DNA from: Hyphomicrobiales bacterium
GTDB lineage: Bacteria; Pseudomonadota; Alphaproteobacteria; Rhizobiales; SZUA-8
Assembly: GCA_003232175.1 (NCBI GenBank)
Contig: QILX01000028.1
Span: 1 to 7,444, forward strand
Length of the DNA: 7,444 nt
Direction: 5' to 3'
Shown: piece by piece, positions 1-7,389 of the stretch
Layout: each line of letters starts with the position of its first letter
How positions within the stretch are numbered: the stretch's first letter is position 1
Notes under the pieces: generated by a model
The model's input: only the letters and a program-made list of their open reading frames with translations
Told to the model about the DNA's origin: nothing
Databases searched by the model: none
Program-made: the position numbers and the translations under genes

Positions 1-324
1 GCCTATTACGAGCCCAACTCGTTTGAGGGCGCGGTCGAGGACAATTCCCGGGCCGAACCGCCGCTGGCAATCCCTGCGGATGCCGCGGATCGCTACAATC
101 ACCGCGACGGCAATGACGACTACCGCCAGGTGACATCGCTTTTCAATCTTTTCAGCGATGAACAGAAACAAAGATTGTTTTCCAACATTGCCGAAGCCAT
201 GGCAGGCGTGCCATTGTATATCGTTCAACGCCAGCTAGGGCATTTCATGCGAGTAGATCCGGCCTACGGCCAGGGCGTCGCCAAGGCGCTGGGGGTCGAG
301 GTCGACTTAGAAGCCGCCGAGTAA
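1..324 (+). CDS. katA: Catalase, C-terminal 107 residues (5' end outside window)
   Basis: This is the tail of a monofunctional heme catalase, which converts hydrogen peroxide to water and oxygen. The reading frame is open from base 1 and ends with tandem in-frame stops, TAA TAA, at 322-327. Recognisable family stretches are YEPNSF near the left edge, DRYNHRDGNDDY in the middle, and LFNLFSDEQKQRL followed by HFMRVDPAYGQGVAKALG at the end. These match the C-terminal helical catalase domain of small-subunit (clade 3) catalases, and the gene ends where that class normally ends, without the extra flavodoxin-like domain of large-subunit catalases. The heme-ligand tyrosine and active-site His and Asn lie upstream of the window, so activity cannot be judged. 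A GTG at 130 is only an internal valine. The symbol katA follows common usage for this class and is less certain than the family. A terminator follows 54 bases after the stop, so the gene ends its own transcript. Confidence 0.95.
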   Translation, partial: AYYEPNSFEGAVEDNSRAEPPLAIPADAADRYNHRDGNDDYRQVTSLFNLFSDEQKQRLFSNIAEAMAGVPLYIVQRQLGHFMRVDPAYGQGVAKALGVEVDLEAAE

Positions 325-358
325 TAACGGCGATATTGGGGGAATCGCCAATTGTTAT
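324..358 (+). other. Weak imperfect hairpin just after the catalase stop
   Basis: Bases 329-334 (GGCGAT) pair with 344-349 (ATCGCC) around a 9-base loop. The outer bases 324-328 (ATAAC) can pair with 354-358 (GTTAT) across a 4-base bulge. No T tract follows, so it is not itself an intrinsic terminator. It could be a 3'-UTR stem that protects the catalase mRNA, or chance. Only the complementarity is seen; a function is not supported. Confidence 0.3.
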
Positions 359-377
359 GGCGCGTTCCGAACTTCAG

Positions 378-405
378 GAGGCGGCCGCGAGGCCGCCTCT
401 TTTTT
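378..405 (+). terminator. Intrinsic terminator after the catalase gene
   Basis: A perfect 9-bp GC-rich stem pairs GAGGCGGCC (378-386) with GGCCGCCTC (391-399). It is capped by the tetraloop GCGA (387-390), which fits the stable GNRA class. Six T residues follow directly at 400-405. This is the classic Rho-independent layout and it sits 54 bases past the catalase stop. There is no matching A tract on the left side, so it should act only on + strand transcription. It separates the catalase unit from the A2M-pbpC operon, which therefore needs its own promoter. I see no convincing -35/-10 pair in the remaining 70 bases before the A2M start. Confidence 0.9.
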
Positions 406-476
406 ATACGCTGGAGCCATTTGGACCACTGATGTAGAGTTGAACGGTCGGCACTTTTGAAGAAGCGGAATTGCCC

Positions 477-3215
477 ATGCCCCCGATCAAAACCACCACC
501 GCATTTTGTTACCTCTCTGCCATGGCCGCTGTTTTTATGATGACCGTTGCGACGGCTCAGGAGCGTCGGCTGCAGCTCTTTGAAGGCACAGACATACCCG
601 GGTTCGACTATGAGACCAGCGGTGACGTTTCGCTTGAGCAATGCCGCGCCGACTGTCTTGAGGATCAGGGCTGCAAAGCCTTTACCTTCAACACGGTCGC
701 CAGGGTCTGTTTTAAAAAGAATGACACCGGCAACCTGTCCGTTTTCGCCGGCGCGGTATCGGGCCGCATCATCAACGTCGCAGTGGCGCCCAAACCCGCC
801 CCGGATCTTGATTTGAGCTTTCTGCCATCCGGTATGACCAGGCAGGCGAAACGCTATGCTCGCAATATCGGAAAAATCGAAAATCCGAACACAAAAAGTG
901 AATTATTAGGCATCGGTGAAGGGGCACTGAAATCGGGCAAGTACCGCATTGCTCGCGATGCCTATGCCGCGGCTCTGGCCAAGGACCCTAATATCAGCTC
1001 CGCCTGGGCAAATCTGGCCGGGGCTTTGCTGAGTATTGACGCCAACGACTACAACGAGCGCATTGACCTTCCCGATGAGGCAACTTCAGCCCTCATCAAC
1101 GGACTTGCCCTGACAAAATGGACCGCCGACCGCGCCTCCGCCCTCAGACTTTTGTCCACCGCTCTGGAACGCCGCCAGCTTTGGCGAGCCGCAATCGGGG
1201 CCCTTACCGCCAGCCTTGAAGCTGAAGACAACGATAAGGCCAGCGCCAGACTGGCGCGTTTGCGCACCGCCCATGGCTTCCGCATGATCGACTATTCGAT
1301 TGACTCCGATGCGGCCAGTCCGCGCGCCTGTATCGAGTTTTCCGAAGAGCTGGTGGCCAGGGGAACTGATTTTGCAGACTATGTCACCCTTGACGGCTCA
1401 ACCCCGCCGGCGGTTACCCGCGAAGGGCGGCAAATCTGCCTTGATGGTCTTGCCCACGGCACTCGCTATCGCCTGACGTTGCGTAAAGGGCTGCCCTCGC
1501 AGATCGGCGAGGTCCTCGAAAAGGCGGTTGAGCTGACGATCTATGTGCGTGACCGCGCGCCCGCCATCCGTTTTACCGGTTCAAATTATGTTTTGCCCAG
1601 AACCGGGGCCAAAGGCATCCCCCTCGTCACCATCAATACCGATTTGGTCAAAATCAGAATAACGAAAATCGGCGAACGCGCCCTTGCCGGGACCTTGCGT
1701 AATGGCCGTTTCCTGCGCCAGCTCAACACATACCGCGCCAGCGAGATCGCCAGTGACAGCGGCAGCGAGGTCTGGCAGGGCGAGATGCCGGTGAAGTCGA
1801 AGCTCAATGCCGAGGTGGTCACGGCATTTCCCGTCGACGAAGTGCTGAAAGACCCCCAACCCGGTGTCTATATCATGACGGCGCGGCCGGATAAGGGTGC
1901 CCCCGACGACTGGGACGAGCAGGCCACGCAATGGTTTGTCGTCAGCGATATCGGTTTGGCGAGCCTGGCTGCCGAAGACGGTGTGCATGTCTTTGCCCGC
2001 TCATTAACAACGGCGGACCCCATGGCGGCGGTCCGGTTCAGCCTTATCGCGCGTAACAACGACGTTCTGGGAACCGGGATCAGCGATGCCTCGGGCCATG
2101 TTCGCTTCGAACCGGGCCTGGCGCGCGGCAAAGGCGGGCTGGAACCGGCACTGATCGTTGCCTCCCTGGATCAAAACGGTAGTACCGATTTTGCATTTCT
2201 CGATCTGACCGACCCGGCATTTGATCTCGCCGATCGCGGCGTTGCCGGGAGACCGGCCCCCGGCCCCCTCCTCGATGTATTCATGGTACCTGAACGCGGG
2301 GTTTACCGACCCGGCGAAAGCGTGAGGCTTCTGGCGCTGCTGCGCGACGATATGGCGATGGCGGTGTCCGGTGTTCCTTTGACTTTTGTCGTGATCCGTC
2401 CAGATGGTGTGGAATATGCGCGCCGGCGCGTCGGCAGCGCTGGTCTGGGTGGCCATCAATACGATATCGACCTGAGCGAAGACGTAACCACCGGCACCTG
2501 GACAGTTCGAGCCTATGCCGATCCCAAGGCGGCATCCCTTGCCGAGGTCAAATTTCTCGTCGAGGATTTTGTGCCCGAGCGGCTTGAATTCACTATTCAG
2601 AGCCCAACCCGTCTAGCCACCGAGGGCGGTGACATCGGCCTGGCCATCGAGGGTCGCTACCTCTTTGGCGCCCCCGCCGCCGATCTCAGGCTTGAAGGCG
2701 AAATCAGTATTGCCGCCGCCACCGATACCCCAGAAGGTTATGCTGGATACAGCTTCGGCCTTGCCGACGAGGTGGTCAGCGCCACCCGTATACCGCTTGA
2801 AGACCTCGTCGCCACCGATGACAGCGGCAGGGCTCAAATCGTCGCTGTTGTGCCGCCTCTGCCGGAGACCACGGGCCGCCTGACGGCGCAAATCCAACTG
2901 GCTCTGGCCGAGCCCGGCGGGCGGGCGGTCACCCGACGGATATCCGTCCCCGTCGCCAGCTCCGGGCCGCTCATCGGCATAAAGCCGGAATTTTCCGACA
3001 ATCAGATTTCCGAGGGGTCCGTTGCCGGCTTCAATATCAAGGTTCTGGGAACCGATGGCGCACCCTTTGCCCTGGGCGGAGCCTCCTGGCAGCTTGTCAG
3101 ACTTGATCGCCGCTATCAGTGGTATCGGCTTGACGGGCGTTGGGCCTATGAGCCGGTAACCCGGACGACCTGGGGACTGCCGAGGTTGCGCGGATCTCCA
3201 CCAAAGTCGATTTAG
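477..3215 (+). CDS. Alpha-2-macroglobulin family protein, N-terminal half (frameshifted): PAN/Apple, TPR-like, MG domains
   Basis: This is the front half of a large periplasmic A2M-type protease trap. I start it at ATG 477; an in-frame TTG at 471 is the alternative. CGGA at 466-469 sits 7 bases before the ATG, which favours it. In this numbering, residues 1-27 form a Sec signal peptide with a hydrophobic core and an ATA/QE cleavage site. No lipobox cysteine is present, unlike the E. coli lipoprotein YfhM (ECAM). Residues about 30-95 form a PAN/Apple module with Cys56, Cys60, Cys66 and Cys78. Residues about 140-260 are helical and TPR-like (alanine-rich, with the run AWANLAGALL). From about 355 comes the first macroglobulin domain, with YVRDRAPAIRFTG and NYVLPRTGAKGIPL. 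The A2M_N-type domain starts near 600 (VPERGVYRPGESVRLLALL). The frame ends at a TAG at 3213-3215 just after RWAYEPVTRTT; the last residues are out of frame and not homologous. The protein continues in frame 2. Family and domain order are secure; the exact role of the PAN module is not known. Confidence 0.93.
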   Translation: MPPIKTTTAFCYLSAMAAVFMMTVATAQERRLQLFEGTDIPGFDYETSGDVSLEQCRADCLEDQGCKAFTFNTVARVCFKKNDTGNLSVFAGAVSGRIINVAVAPKPAPDLDLSFLPSGMTRQAKRYARNIGKIENPNTKSELLGIGEGALKSGKYRIARDAYAAALAKDPNISSAWANLAGALLSIDANDYNERIDLPDEATSALINGLALTKWTADRASALRLLSTALERRQLWRAAIGALTASLEAEDNDKASARLARLRTAHGFRMIDYSIDSDAASPRACIEFSEELVARGTDFADYVTLDGSTPPAVTREGRQICLDGLAHGTRYRLTLRKGLPSQIGEVLEKAVELTIYVRDRAPAIRFTGSNYVLPRTGAKGIPLVTINTDLVKIRITKIGERALAGTLRNGRFLRQLNTYRASEIASDSGSEVWQGEMPVKSKLNAEVVTAFPVDEVLKDPQPGVYIMTARPDKGAPDDWDEQATQWFVVSDIGLASLAAEDGVHVFARSLTTADPMAAVRFSLIARNNDVLGTGISDASGHVRFEPGLARGKGGLEPALIVASLDQNGSTDFAFLDLTDPAFDLADRGVAGRPAPGPLLDVFMVPERGVYRPGESVRLLALLRDDMAMAVSGVPLTFVVIRPDGVEYARRRVGSAGLGGHQYDIDLSEDVTTGTWTVRAYADPKAASLAEVKFLVEDFVPERLEFTIQSPTRLATEGGDIGLAIEGRYLFGAPAADLRLEGEISIAAATDTPEGYAGYSFGLADEVVSATRIPLEDLVATDDSGRAQIVAVVPPLPETTGRLTAQIQLALAEPGGRAVTRRISVPVASSGPLIGIKPEFSDNQISEGSVAGFNIKVLGTDGAPFALGGASWQLVRLDRRYQWYRLDGRWAYEPVTRTTWGLPRLRGSPPKSI
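3170..3182 (+). other. -1 frame change inside the A2M gene
   Basis: The A2M homology leaves frame 3 after YEPVTRTT (codons ending at 3170) and resumes in frame 2 with AEVARISTKVDLGRYRLEV (from 3179). Frame 2 is closed by a TGA at 3149-3151, so the switch must lie between 3152 and 3215. The simplest cause is loss of one G from the run at 3172-3175, since an extra G would read TTWGTAEVARIST without a break. However, the linker is about 7 residues shorter than in E. coli YfhM as I recall it, so a deletion of about 22-25 bases is also possible. No canonical X XXY YYZ slippery heptamer is present here, so programmed frameshifting is unlikely. Confidence 0.88.
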
Positions 3216-3331
3216 GCCGTTATCGACTGGAAGTTACTGGCGATGGCGACAATGGGCCGGTTACAAGTCTTGAATTTGACGCCGGCTGGTATGCCGCCGA
3301 CGCCTCCACGCAAACCCCGGACATACTGGAT

Positions 3332-5914
3332 GTGTCCCTGGATAAATCCACCTACCGCCCCGGCGAAACCGCGCGGCTGCACCTCGCGGCGCGATATGCC
3401 GGCAAAGCGCTGATCACCGTTACTGCTGGTGGTTTGATTGAAATGAAAACCGTGGATGTACCCGCCAGCGGAACCACCATTGACCTGCAGGTCGGCGAGA
3501 GCTGGGGCGCTGGCGCTTATGTCACCGCTTCGCTCTATCGTCCAATGAATGTCGCCGCGGCGCGCAACCCGGCACGAAGCCTGGGGTTAAGCTGGCTGGC
3601 CGTCGACAACAGCGACCGCACGCTGGGAGTGAGCTTCAAGACCCCAGATATCGCAACGCCGGGGACCGAACTGGTATTGCCGGTAACCGTCACCGGGTTG
3701 GAAGCGGGGCAGGCGGCACGGGTCACGGTTGCCGCGGACCAGCCGCCAGACCCGTCGGACTGGTACTTTGGCCAGCGGCGGCTGGCGGCTGAAATGCGCG
3801 ACCTATATGGACGGCTTATCAACGGGCTGGAGGGGTCGCGCGGCACGTTGCGTTCGGGTGGCGACGGCCCCGGGCTGTCGATCAACGGTGCGCCGGAAAC
3901 CGAACAACCTGTCTCGCTGTTCTCCGGCATTGTCACGGTTGATGCTGACGGAAAAGCTGAGATCAGTTTCGATCTGCCGCCATTCAACGGCACCTTGCGC
4001 CTCATGGCCATGGCCTGGTCGGCGAACGCCGTGGGGCAGGGGACCGCCGATCTTATTGTTCGCGATCCCGTTGTTCTGACCTCCAGCCTGCCGCGCTTCC
4101 TGGCGCCGGGCGACAGCTCGCGCCTGCGGCTGGATATCACCAATCTTGACGGGCCGGCGGGCGGCTGGTCGCTTGAGGTCAGGACTGCCGGGCCGGTTGC
4201 CGCCGGGGACGATGGACAGAACAATTTCAGCCTTGGTGCGGGCGATCGCTACGCCACCGAGATCCCGATCACAGCGACCGGAGCTGGAGACGGCATTGTC
4301 ACCGTCAGTCTGATCCATGATGACGGAATGGAAATCACACGGTCCTGGGACCTGCCGGTCCGCGCCGCCCAGCCGCCTGTGACACGGCGGAATTTGCAGA
4401 CCCTGGCCGGCAGAGAAGACGGCAAAGGCGGCAGGTTGATCCTGACCAGTGATCTGGCGGCTGAATTTGTGCCCGGCACCTCGCGGATATCCCTGACGGT
4501 CAGCCGAGGTCTCTTCGCTGATCTGCCCGGGTTGCTGACCTCCCTGGACCGCTATCCATACGGGTGCGCTGAACAGACCACCAGCCGGGCCCTGCCGCTG
4601 CTTTACGCCAACCAGGTGGCGCGGGAGGCTGGCCTTGGGGATGATGACGAATTGCGCCAGCGCATCGAAGATGCCATTGCCCGGGTTCTGCTTTATCAGG
4701 GCTCCAATGGCAGTTTCGGTCTGTGGGGGCCGGGCGGCAACGACCTTTGGCTTGATGCCTATGTCACCGATTTTCTCGGGCGCGCCAGAGCGCAAGGGTA
4801 CAAGGTGCCCGGCATTGCTTTTGCCCAAGCGCTCGACAGGCTGGAAAACGGCATTTCCTATATCAACGACATCGATGGCGGCCAGAACATCGCCTACGCG
4901 TTATATGTTCTGGCCCGCAATGCCAGGGCATCGATTGGCGATTTGCGCTACTATGTCGATTCAAGGCTGGAGGAATTCAAAACGCCCCTGGCCAAGGCTC
5001 AGCTCGGCGGCGCTCTGGCTCAGATGGGGGATAACAAACGCGCCGCCATCGCCCTTCGCGCCGCTTTCACGGCCCTGGTTGAACCGACCGAGCGTTACAC
5101 CGCCCGCGGCGATTATGGCTCGCGCCTTCGCGATGGCGCCGCCCTTTTAACCATCGCGGCGGAAGCCAAAACCGATTTCGCCATGGCGCCGGTCACCCGT
5201 CTTGTCGAAAAGATCAGGGCCGGGGCAACATATACAAGCACTCAGGAAAATGCCTGGCTGCTGCTCGCCGCCTATGGCCTGATGGACGCCGACGATGGTT
5301 TAGAGCTGATTGTCGACGGGCTTGATCATCGCGGGCGGCTGGGCCGGGTCTTTACCGGTGAAAGCCTCGCCGATGCGCCTGTGGAAATTGAAAACGCCGA
5401 CCAAACCGAAGTCCGCACCATTGTCACCGTGACCGGCGTCCCGCTGACCCCGGAGCCGCCACGCAGCAACGGGCTGACCATCACGAGGGACTACTTCACC
5501 CTGGACGGCATGCCTGTAGACCTTGCGACCGTGACGCAGAACCAGCGTTTTGCTGTTGTCATTGAAGTGGAGGAAGACAACAACTGGCCCTCACGCCTCA
5601 TCGTCGCCGACTATCTTCCCGCCGGTTTTGAGATTGAAAATCCGCGACTTGTGGGCGGCGAGGAGGCCGGAGCCTTCAACTGGATTGGCGAAATCTCACA
5701 ACCCAGCCACACCGAATTCCGTGATGACCGGTTTGTCGCCAGTTTCGAGAAATCCGATGGTGAGGGCTTGTACCGTGTGGCCTATATCGTTCGCGCCGTT
5801 TCGCCTGGCGTATTTGCCCTGCCACCAGCCCTTGCCGAAGACATGTACCGCCCCGGTATCGAGGCCCGTACCGCATTGGGCCGTATTGAGGTGGTTGGCG
5901 CCAGCTCCAGATGA
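3332..5914 (+). CDS. Alpha-2-macroglobulin family protein, C-terminal half (frameshifted): bait region, CAEQ thioester domain
   Basis: This is the second half of the same A2M gene. Homology in this frame begins at about 3179; GTG 3332 is merely the first possible start codon and no ribosome binding site marks it, so it is not a true gene start. A macroglobulin domain opens with LDVSLDKSTYRPGETARL. The segment at about 3791-3916 (EMRDLYGRLI through the RSGGDG glycine run to VSLF) matches the bait region cleaved by attacking proteases. The next domain carries DLPPFNGTLRLMAMAW. The thioester motif CAEQ lies at 4565-4576 within DRYPYGCAEQTTSRALPLL, so the protein belongs to the thioester-bearing class that captures proteases covalently. 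An alpha/alpha-toroid thioester domain follows to about 5330 (SFGLWGPGG, WLDAYVTDFL). The C-terminal domain holds YFTLDGMPVDL, DYLPAGFEIENP and the conserved end EDMYRPGIEARTALGRIEV. The joined protein would be about 1,810-1,820 residues, normal for the family. The stop overlaps the pbpC start. Confidence 0.93.
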   Translation: MSLDKSTYRPGETARLHLAARYAGKALITVTAGGLIEMKTVDVPASGTTIDLQVGESWGAGAYVTASLYRPMNVAAARNPARSLGLSWLAVDNSDRTLGVSFKTPDIATPGTELVLPVTVTGLEAGQAARVTVAADQPPDPSDWYFGQRRLAAEMRDLYGRLINGLEGSRGTLRSGGDGPGLSINGAPETEQPVSLFSGIVTVDADGKAEISFDLPPFNGTLRLMAMAWSANAVGQGTADLIVRDPVVLTSSLPRFLAPGDSSRLRLDITNLDGPAGGWSLEVRTAGPVAAGDDGQNNFSLGAGDRYATEIPITATGAGDGIVTVSLIHDDGMEITRSWDLPVRAAQPPVTRRNLQTLAGREDGKGGRLILTSDLAAEFVPGTSRISLTVSRGLFADLPGLLTSLDRYPYGCAEQTTSRALPLLYANQVAREAGLGDDDELRQRIEDAIARVLLYQGSNGSFGLWGPGGNDLWLDAYVTDFLGRARAQGYKVPGIAFAQALDRLENGISYINDIDGGQNIAYALYVLARNARASIGDLRYYVDSRLEEFKTPLAKAQLGGALAQMGDNKRAAIALRAAFTALVEPTERYTARGDYGSRLRDGAALLTIAAEAKTDFAMAPVTRLVEKIRAGATYTSTQENAWLLLAAYGLMDADDGLELIVDGLDHRGRLGRVFTGESLADAPVEIENADQTEVRTIVTVTGVPLTPEPPRSNGLTITRDYFTLDGMPVDLATVTQNQRFAVVIEVEEDNNWPSRLIVADYLPAGFEIENPRLVGGEEAGAFNWIGEISQPSHTEFRDDRFVASFEKSDGEGLYRVAYIVRAVSPGVFALPPALAEDMYRPGIEARTALGRIEVVGASSR
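5911..5914 (+). promoter_or_regulatory. ATGA overlap coupling A2M stop to pbpC start
   Basis: The A2M stop TGA (5912-5914) overlaps the pbpC start ATG (5911-5913). No good Shine-Dalgarno sequence lies at normal distance; the purine stretch GAGGTGG at 5888-5894 is 16 bases away. An in-frame TGA at 5887-5889 leaves ATG 5911 as the only start available to pbpC. Translation by termination-reinitiation is therefore likely, which would tie PBP1C output to A2M translation. If so, the upstream frameshift would also reduce PBP1C, since ribosomes would stop at 3215. Confidence 0.75.
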
Positions 5915-7389
5915 AACCACATCGCCCGGTGGCAAAATTCAGACAATTGCGCTGGTTATTCCCGGTTTTTTTTGTGGCGCTAGCGGTCATCAGCGTGCGC
6001 GCGGTTGACCGCGTTGCCGATCGGCTCTATCCGCCGCCGCTGGATCGTTTGGGCGATCTTTCGACCGAAATCGTTGACCGGAACGGCCAATTGCTGCGCG
6101 CATTTGCCAATAGCGAGGGGCGCTGGCGGTTTGCCCTTGATCTGGACCGGCTCGACCCGCGTTTCATCGATCTGCTGCTGGCCTATGAGGATCGCCGGTT
6201 CTGGCGTCATGGTGGCTTCGATTTGCCGGCGCTGATACGCAGCGCCGCCCAATATCTGACCCACGATCGCATTGTTTCCGGCGGCTCGACCATCACCATG
6301 CAGCTCGCCCGCCTTATCGAACCCCGTCCGCGTAACATACCGGCCAAACTGCGCCAGATCTGGCGTGCCGTGCAGATCGAGCGCCGGATGAGCAAGCGGC
6401 AAATTCTTAAATCCTATCTCACCCTTGCGCCTTATGGTGGCAACCTGGAAGGTCTGCGGGCGGCGTCTATGGCCTATTTTGGCCGTGGTGTCGGTCATTT
6501 GCCGCCAGCCGAAGCCGCATTACTGGTCGCTTTGCCGCAGTCGCCCGAAGCGCGGCGCCCGGACCGGTTTCCGAAAAATGCCGAACTGGCCCGCAACCGT
6601 GTTCTTGCCCGCGCTGTTGGTGCCGGGGTTTTTTCCGCCGCACAAGCCAGAGCCGCCGGCCTTCGCCCGATGACAGCCAAGCGACGGCCATTTCCCTCCC
6701 TCGCCGCCCATGAAACCGCCCGGTTGGCGGAAGGGGTTCAAAGCGGGACAAGGCTTGTCACCCACCTTGATGCTGAACTTCAGGGCAAATTGGAAAATCT
6801 CGCCCGTCTCCGCGCCGGCGCCCTGGGACCAAAAGCCTCCGTTGCCATCATCGTTGCCGAGCATGGGACCGGGCGCCTGAGGGCTCATGTCGGCTCCCCT
6901 GATCTTTTTGAGGCCCGCCGGCAGGGGTCCATCGACATGACACGGGCCATCCGCTCGCCTGGATCGGTTCTCAAACCGTTCATCTACGGGTTGGCCTTCG
7001 AAGCCGGTATTGCCCACCCCAATACATTGATCGAGGACCGGCCGACGGACTTTTCCGGTTACGCGCCGCAAAACTTCGATGGCGAATTTCGCGGCACCGT
7101 GACCATGGCCGAAGCCCTTTCGCTGTCCCTCAATATTCCAGCGGTCAAGGTGCTTGAATCAGTCGGACCTGTTCGATTTTTATCGAGATTGGCCCGCGCC
7201 GGGGCCCGCCCCAGACTGCCCGAAGCCGGTGCGCCCGGCCTTGCCGTGGCCCTTGGCGGAGCGTTTATGCGGCCCTGGCGCGTGGCGGCGAGCCGGTTAC
7301 GCTCCATGGCGTGGGTGTCAGGTCGGCGGAGCCTGCCACCGGCCCGGTGCTCGGCCCTCTGGCCAGCGGCTATGTTACCGATATTCTGA
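5911..7389 (+). CDS. pbpC: Penicillin-binding protein 1C (glycosyltransferase/transpeptidase), frameshifted near its 3' end
   Basis: PBP1C is an inner-membrane bifunctional peptidoglycan enzyme facing the periplasm. It polymerises glycan from lipid II with its GT51 domain and has a penicillin-binding transpeptidase domain. Residues about 15-29 form a signal anchor after a basic N-terminus. GT51 motifs are present: EDRRFWRHGGFD with catalytic Glu93, GGSTITMQLAR from residue 124, and RRMSKRQILKSYL from 158. Later GT51 stretches such as APYGGNLEG and PPAEAALLVALPQSP are also intact. In the transpeptidase domain, the nucleophile motif SVLK is at 352-355 (within RSPGSVLKPF) and SLN is at 406-408. 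Homology is intact through GLAVALGG (to about 7259). The remaining residues to the TGA at 7387-7389 are out-of-frame arginine/tryptophan-rich sequence, and the true continuation is in frame 3. As written, this product lacks the KTG motif and the usual C-terminal domain. The partner A2M gene overlaps its start, which is the standard context for this family. Confidence 0.94.
   Translation: MKPHRPVAKFRQLRWLFPVFFVALAVISVRAVDRVADRLYPPPLDRLGDLSTEIVDRNGQLLRAFANSEGRWRFALDLDRLDPRFIDLLLAYEDRRFWRHGGFDLPALIRSAAQYLTHDRIVSGGSTITMQLARLIEPRPRNIPAKLRQIWRAVQIERRMSKRQILKSYLTLAPYGGNLEGLRAASMAYFGRGVGHLPPAEAALLVALPQSPEARRPDRFPKNAELARNRVLARAVGAGVFSAAQARAAGLRPMTAKRRPFPSLAAHETARLAEGVQSGTRLVTHLDAELQGKLENLARLRAGALGPKASVAIIVAEHGTGRLRAHVGSPDLFEARRQGSIDMTRAIRSPGSVLKPFIYGLAFEAGIAHPNTLIEDRPTDFSGYAPQNFDGEFRGTVTMAEALSLSLNIPAVKVLESVGPVRFLSRLARAGARPRLPEAGAPGLAVALGGAFMRPWRVAASRLRSMAWVSGRRSLPPARCSALWPAAMLPIF
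7258..7262 (+). other. -1 frame change with about 28 bases missing in pbpC
   Basis: PBP1C homology ends in frame 1 at LAVALGG and resumes in frame 3 with SVYAALARGGEP from base 7260. In E. coli PbpC, as I recall it, nine residues (a segment like AGAKLEDMA) separate the GG from the AAY that aligns with SVY. Nine codons plus one base is 28 bases, which gives exactly the observed frame change. This points to a small deletion rather than a one-base homopolymer slip. The size is inferred from recalled spacing, not from an alignment. Confidence 0.8.

Noticed and set aside
421..468. Possible sigma-70 promoter upstream of the A2M gene (TTGGAC at 421 or TTGAAC at 440)
   Set aside because: Neither -35-like hexamer has an acceptable -10 element at 16-18 bases. 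A promoter is expected here after the terminator, but I cannot place it.
3152..3215. Programmed -1 ribosomal frameshift in the A2M gene
   Set aside because: No X XXY YYZ heptamer in the reading frame occurs in the overlap window, and A2M genes are not known to use recoding. A lost base or small deletion is simpler.
3535..4224. 229-codon minus-strand open frame
   Set aside because: It is antisense to A2M and serine/proline/arginine-rich. It also overlaps another antisense open frame in a different frame, so it is a compositional shadow.
3803..4828. 341-codon open frame on the minus strand inside the A2M gene
   Set aside because: It is antisense to strongly recognisable A2M sequence including the bait region and thioester motif. 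Its translation is low-complexity, rich in Gly, Arg, Gln and Pro, without family motifs. Such shadows are common in GC-rich DNA.
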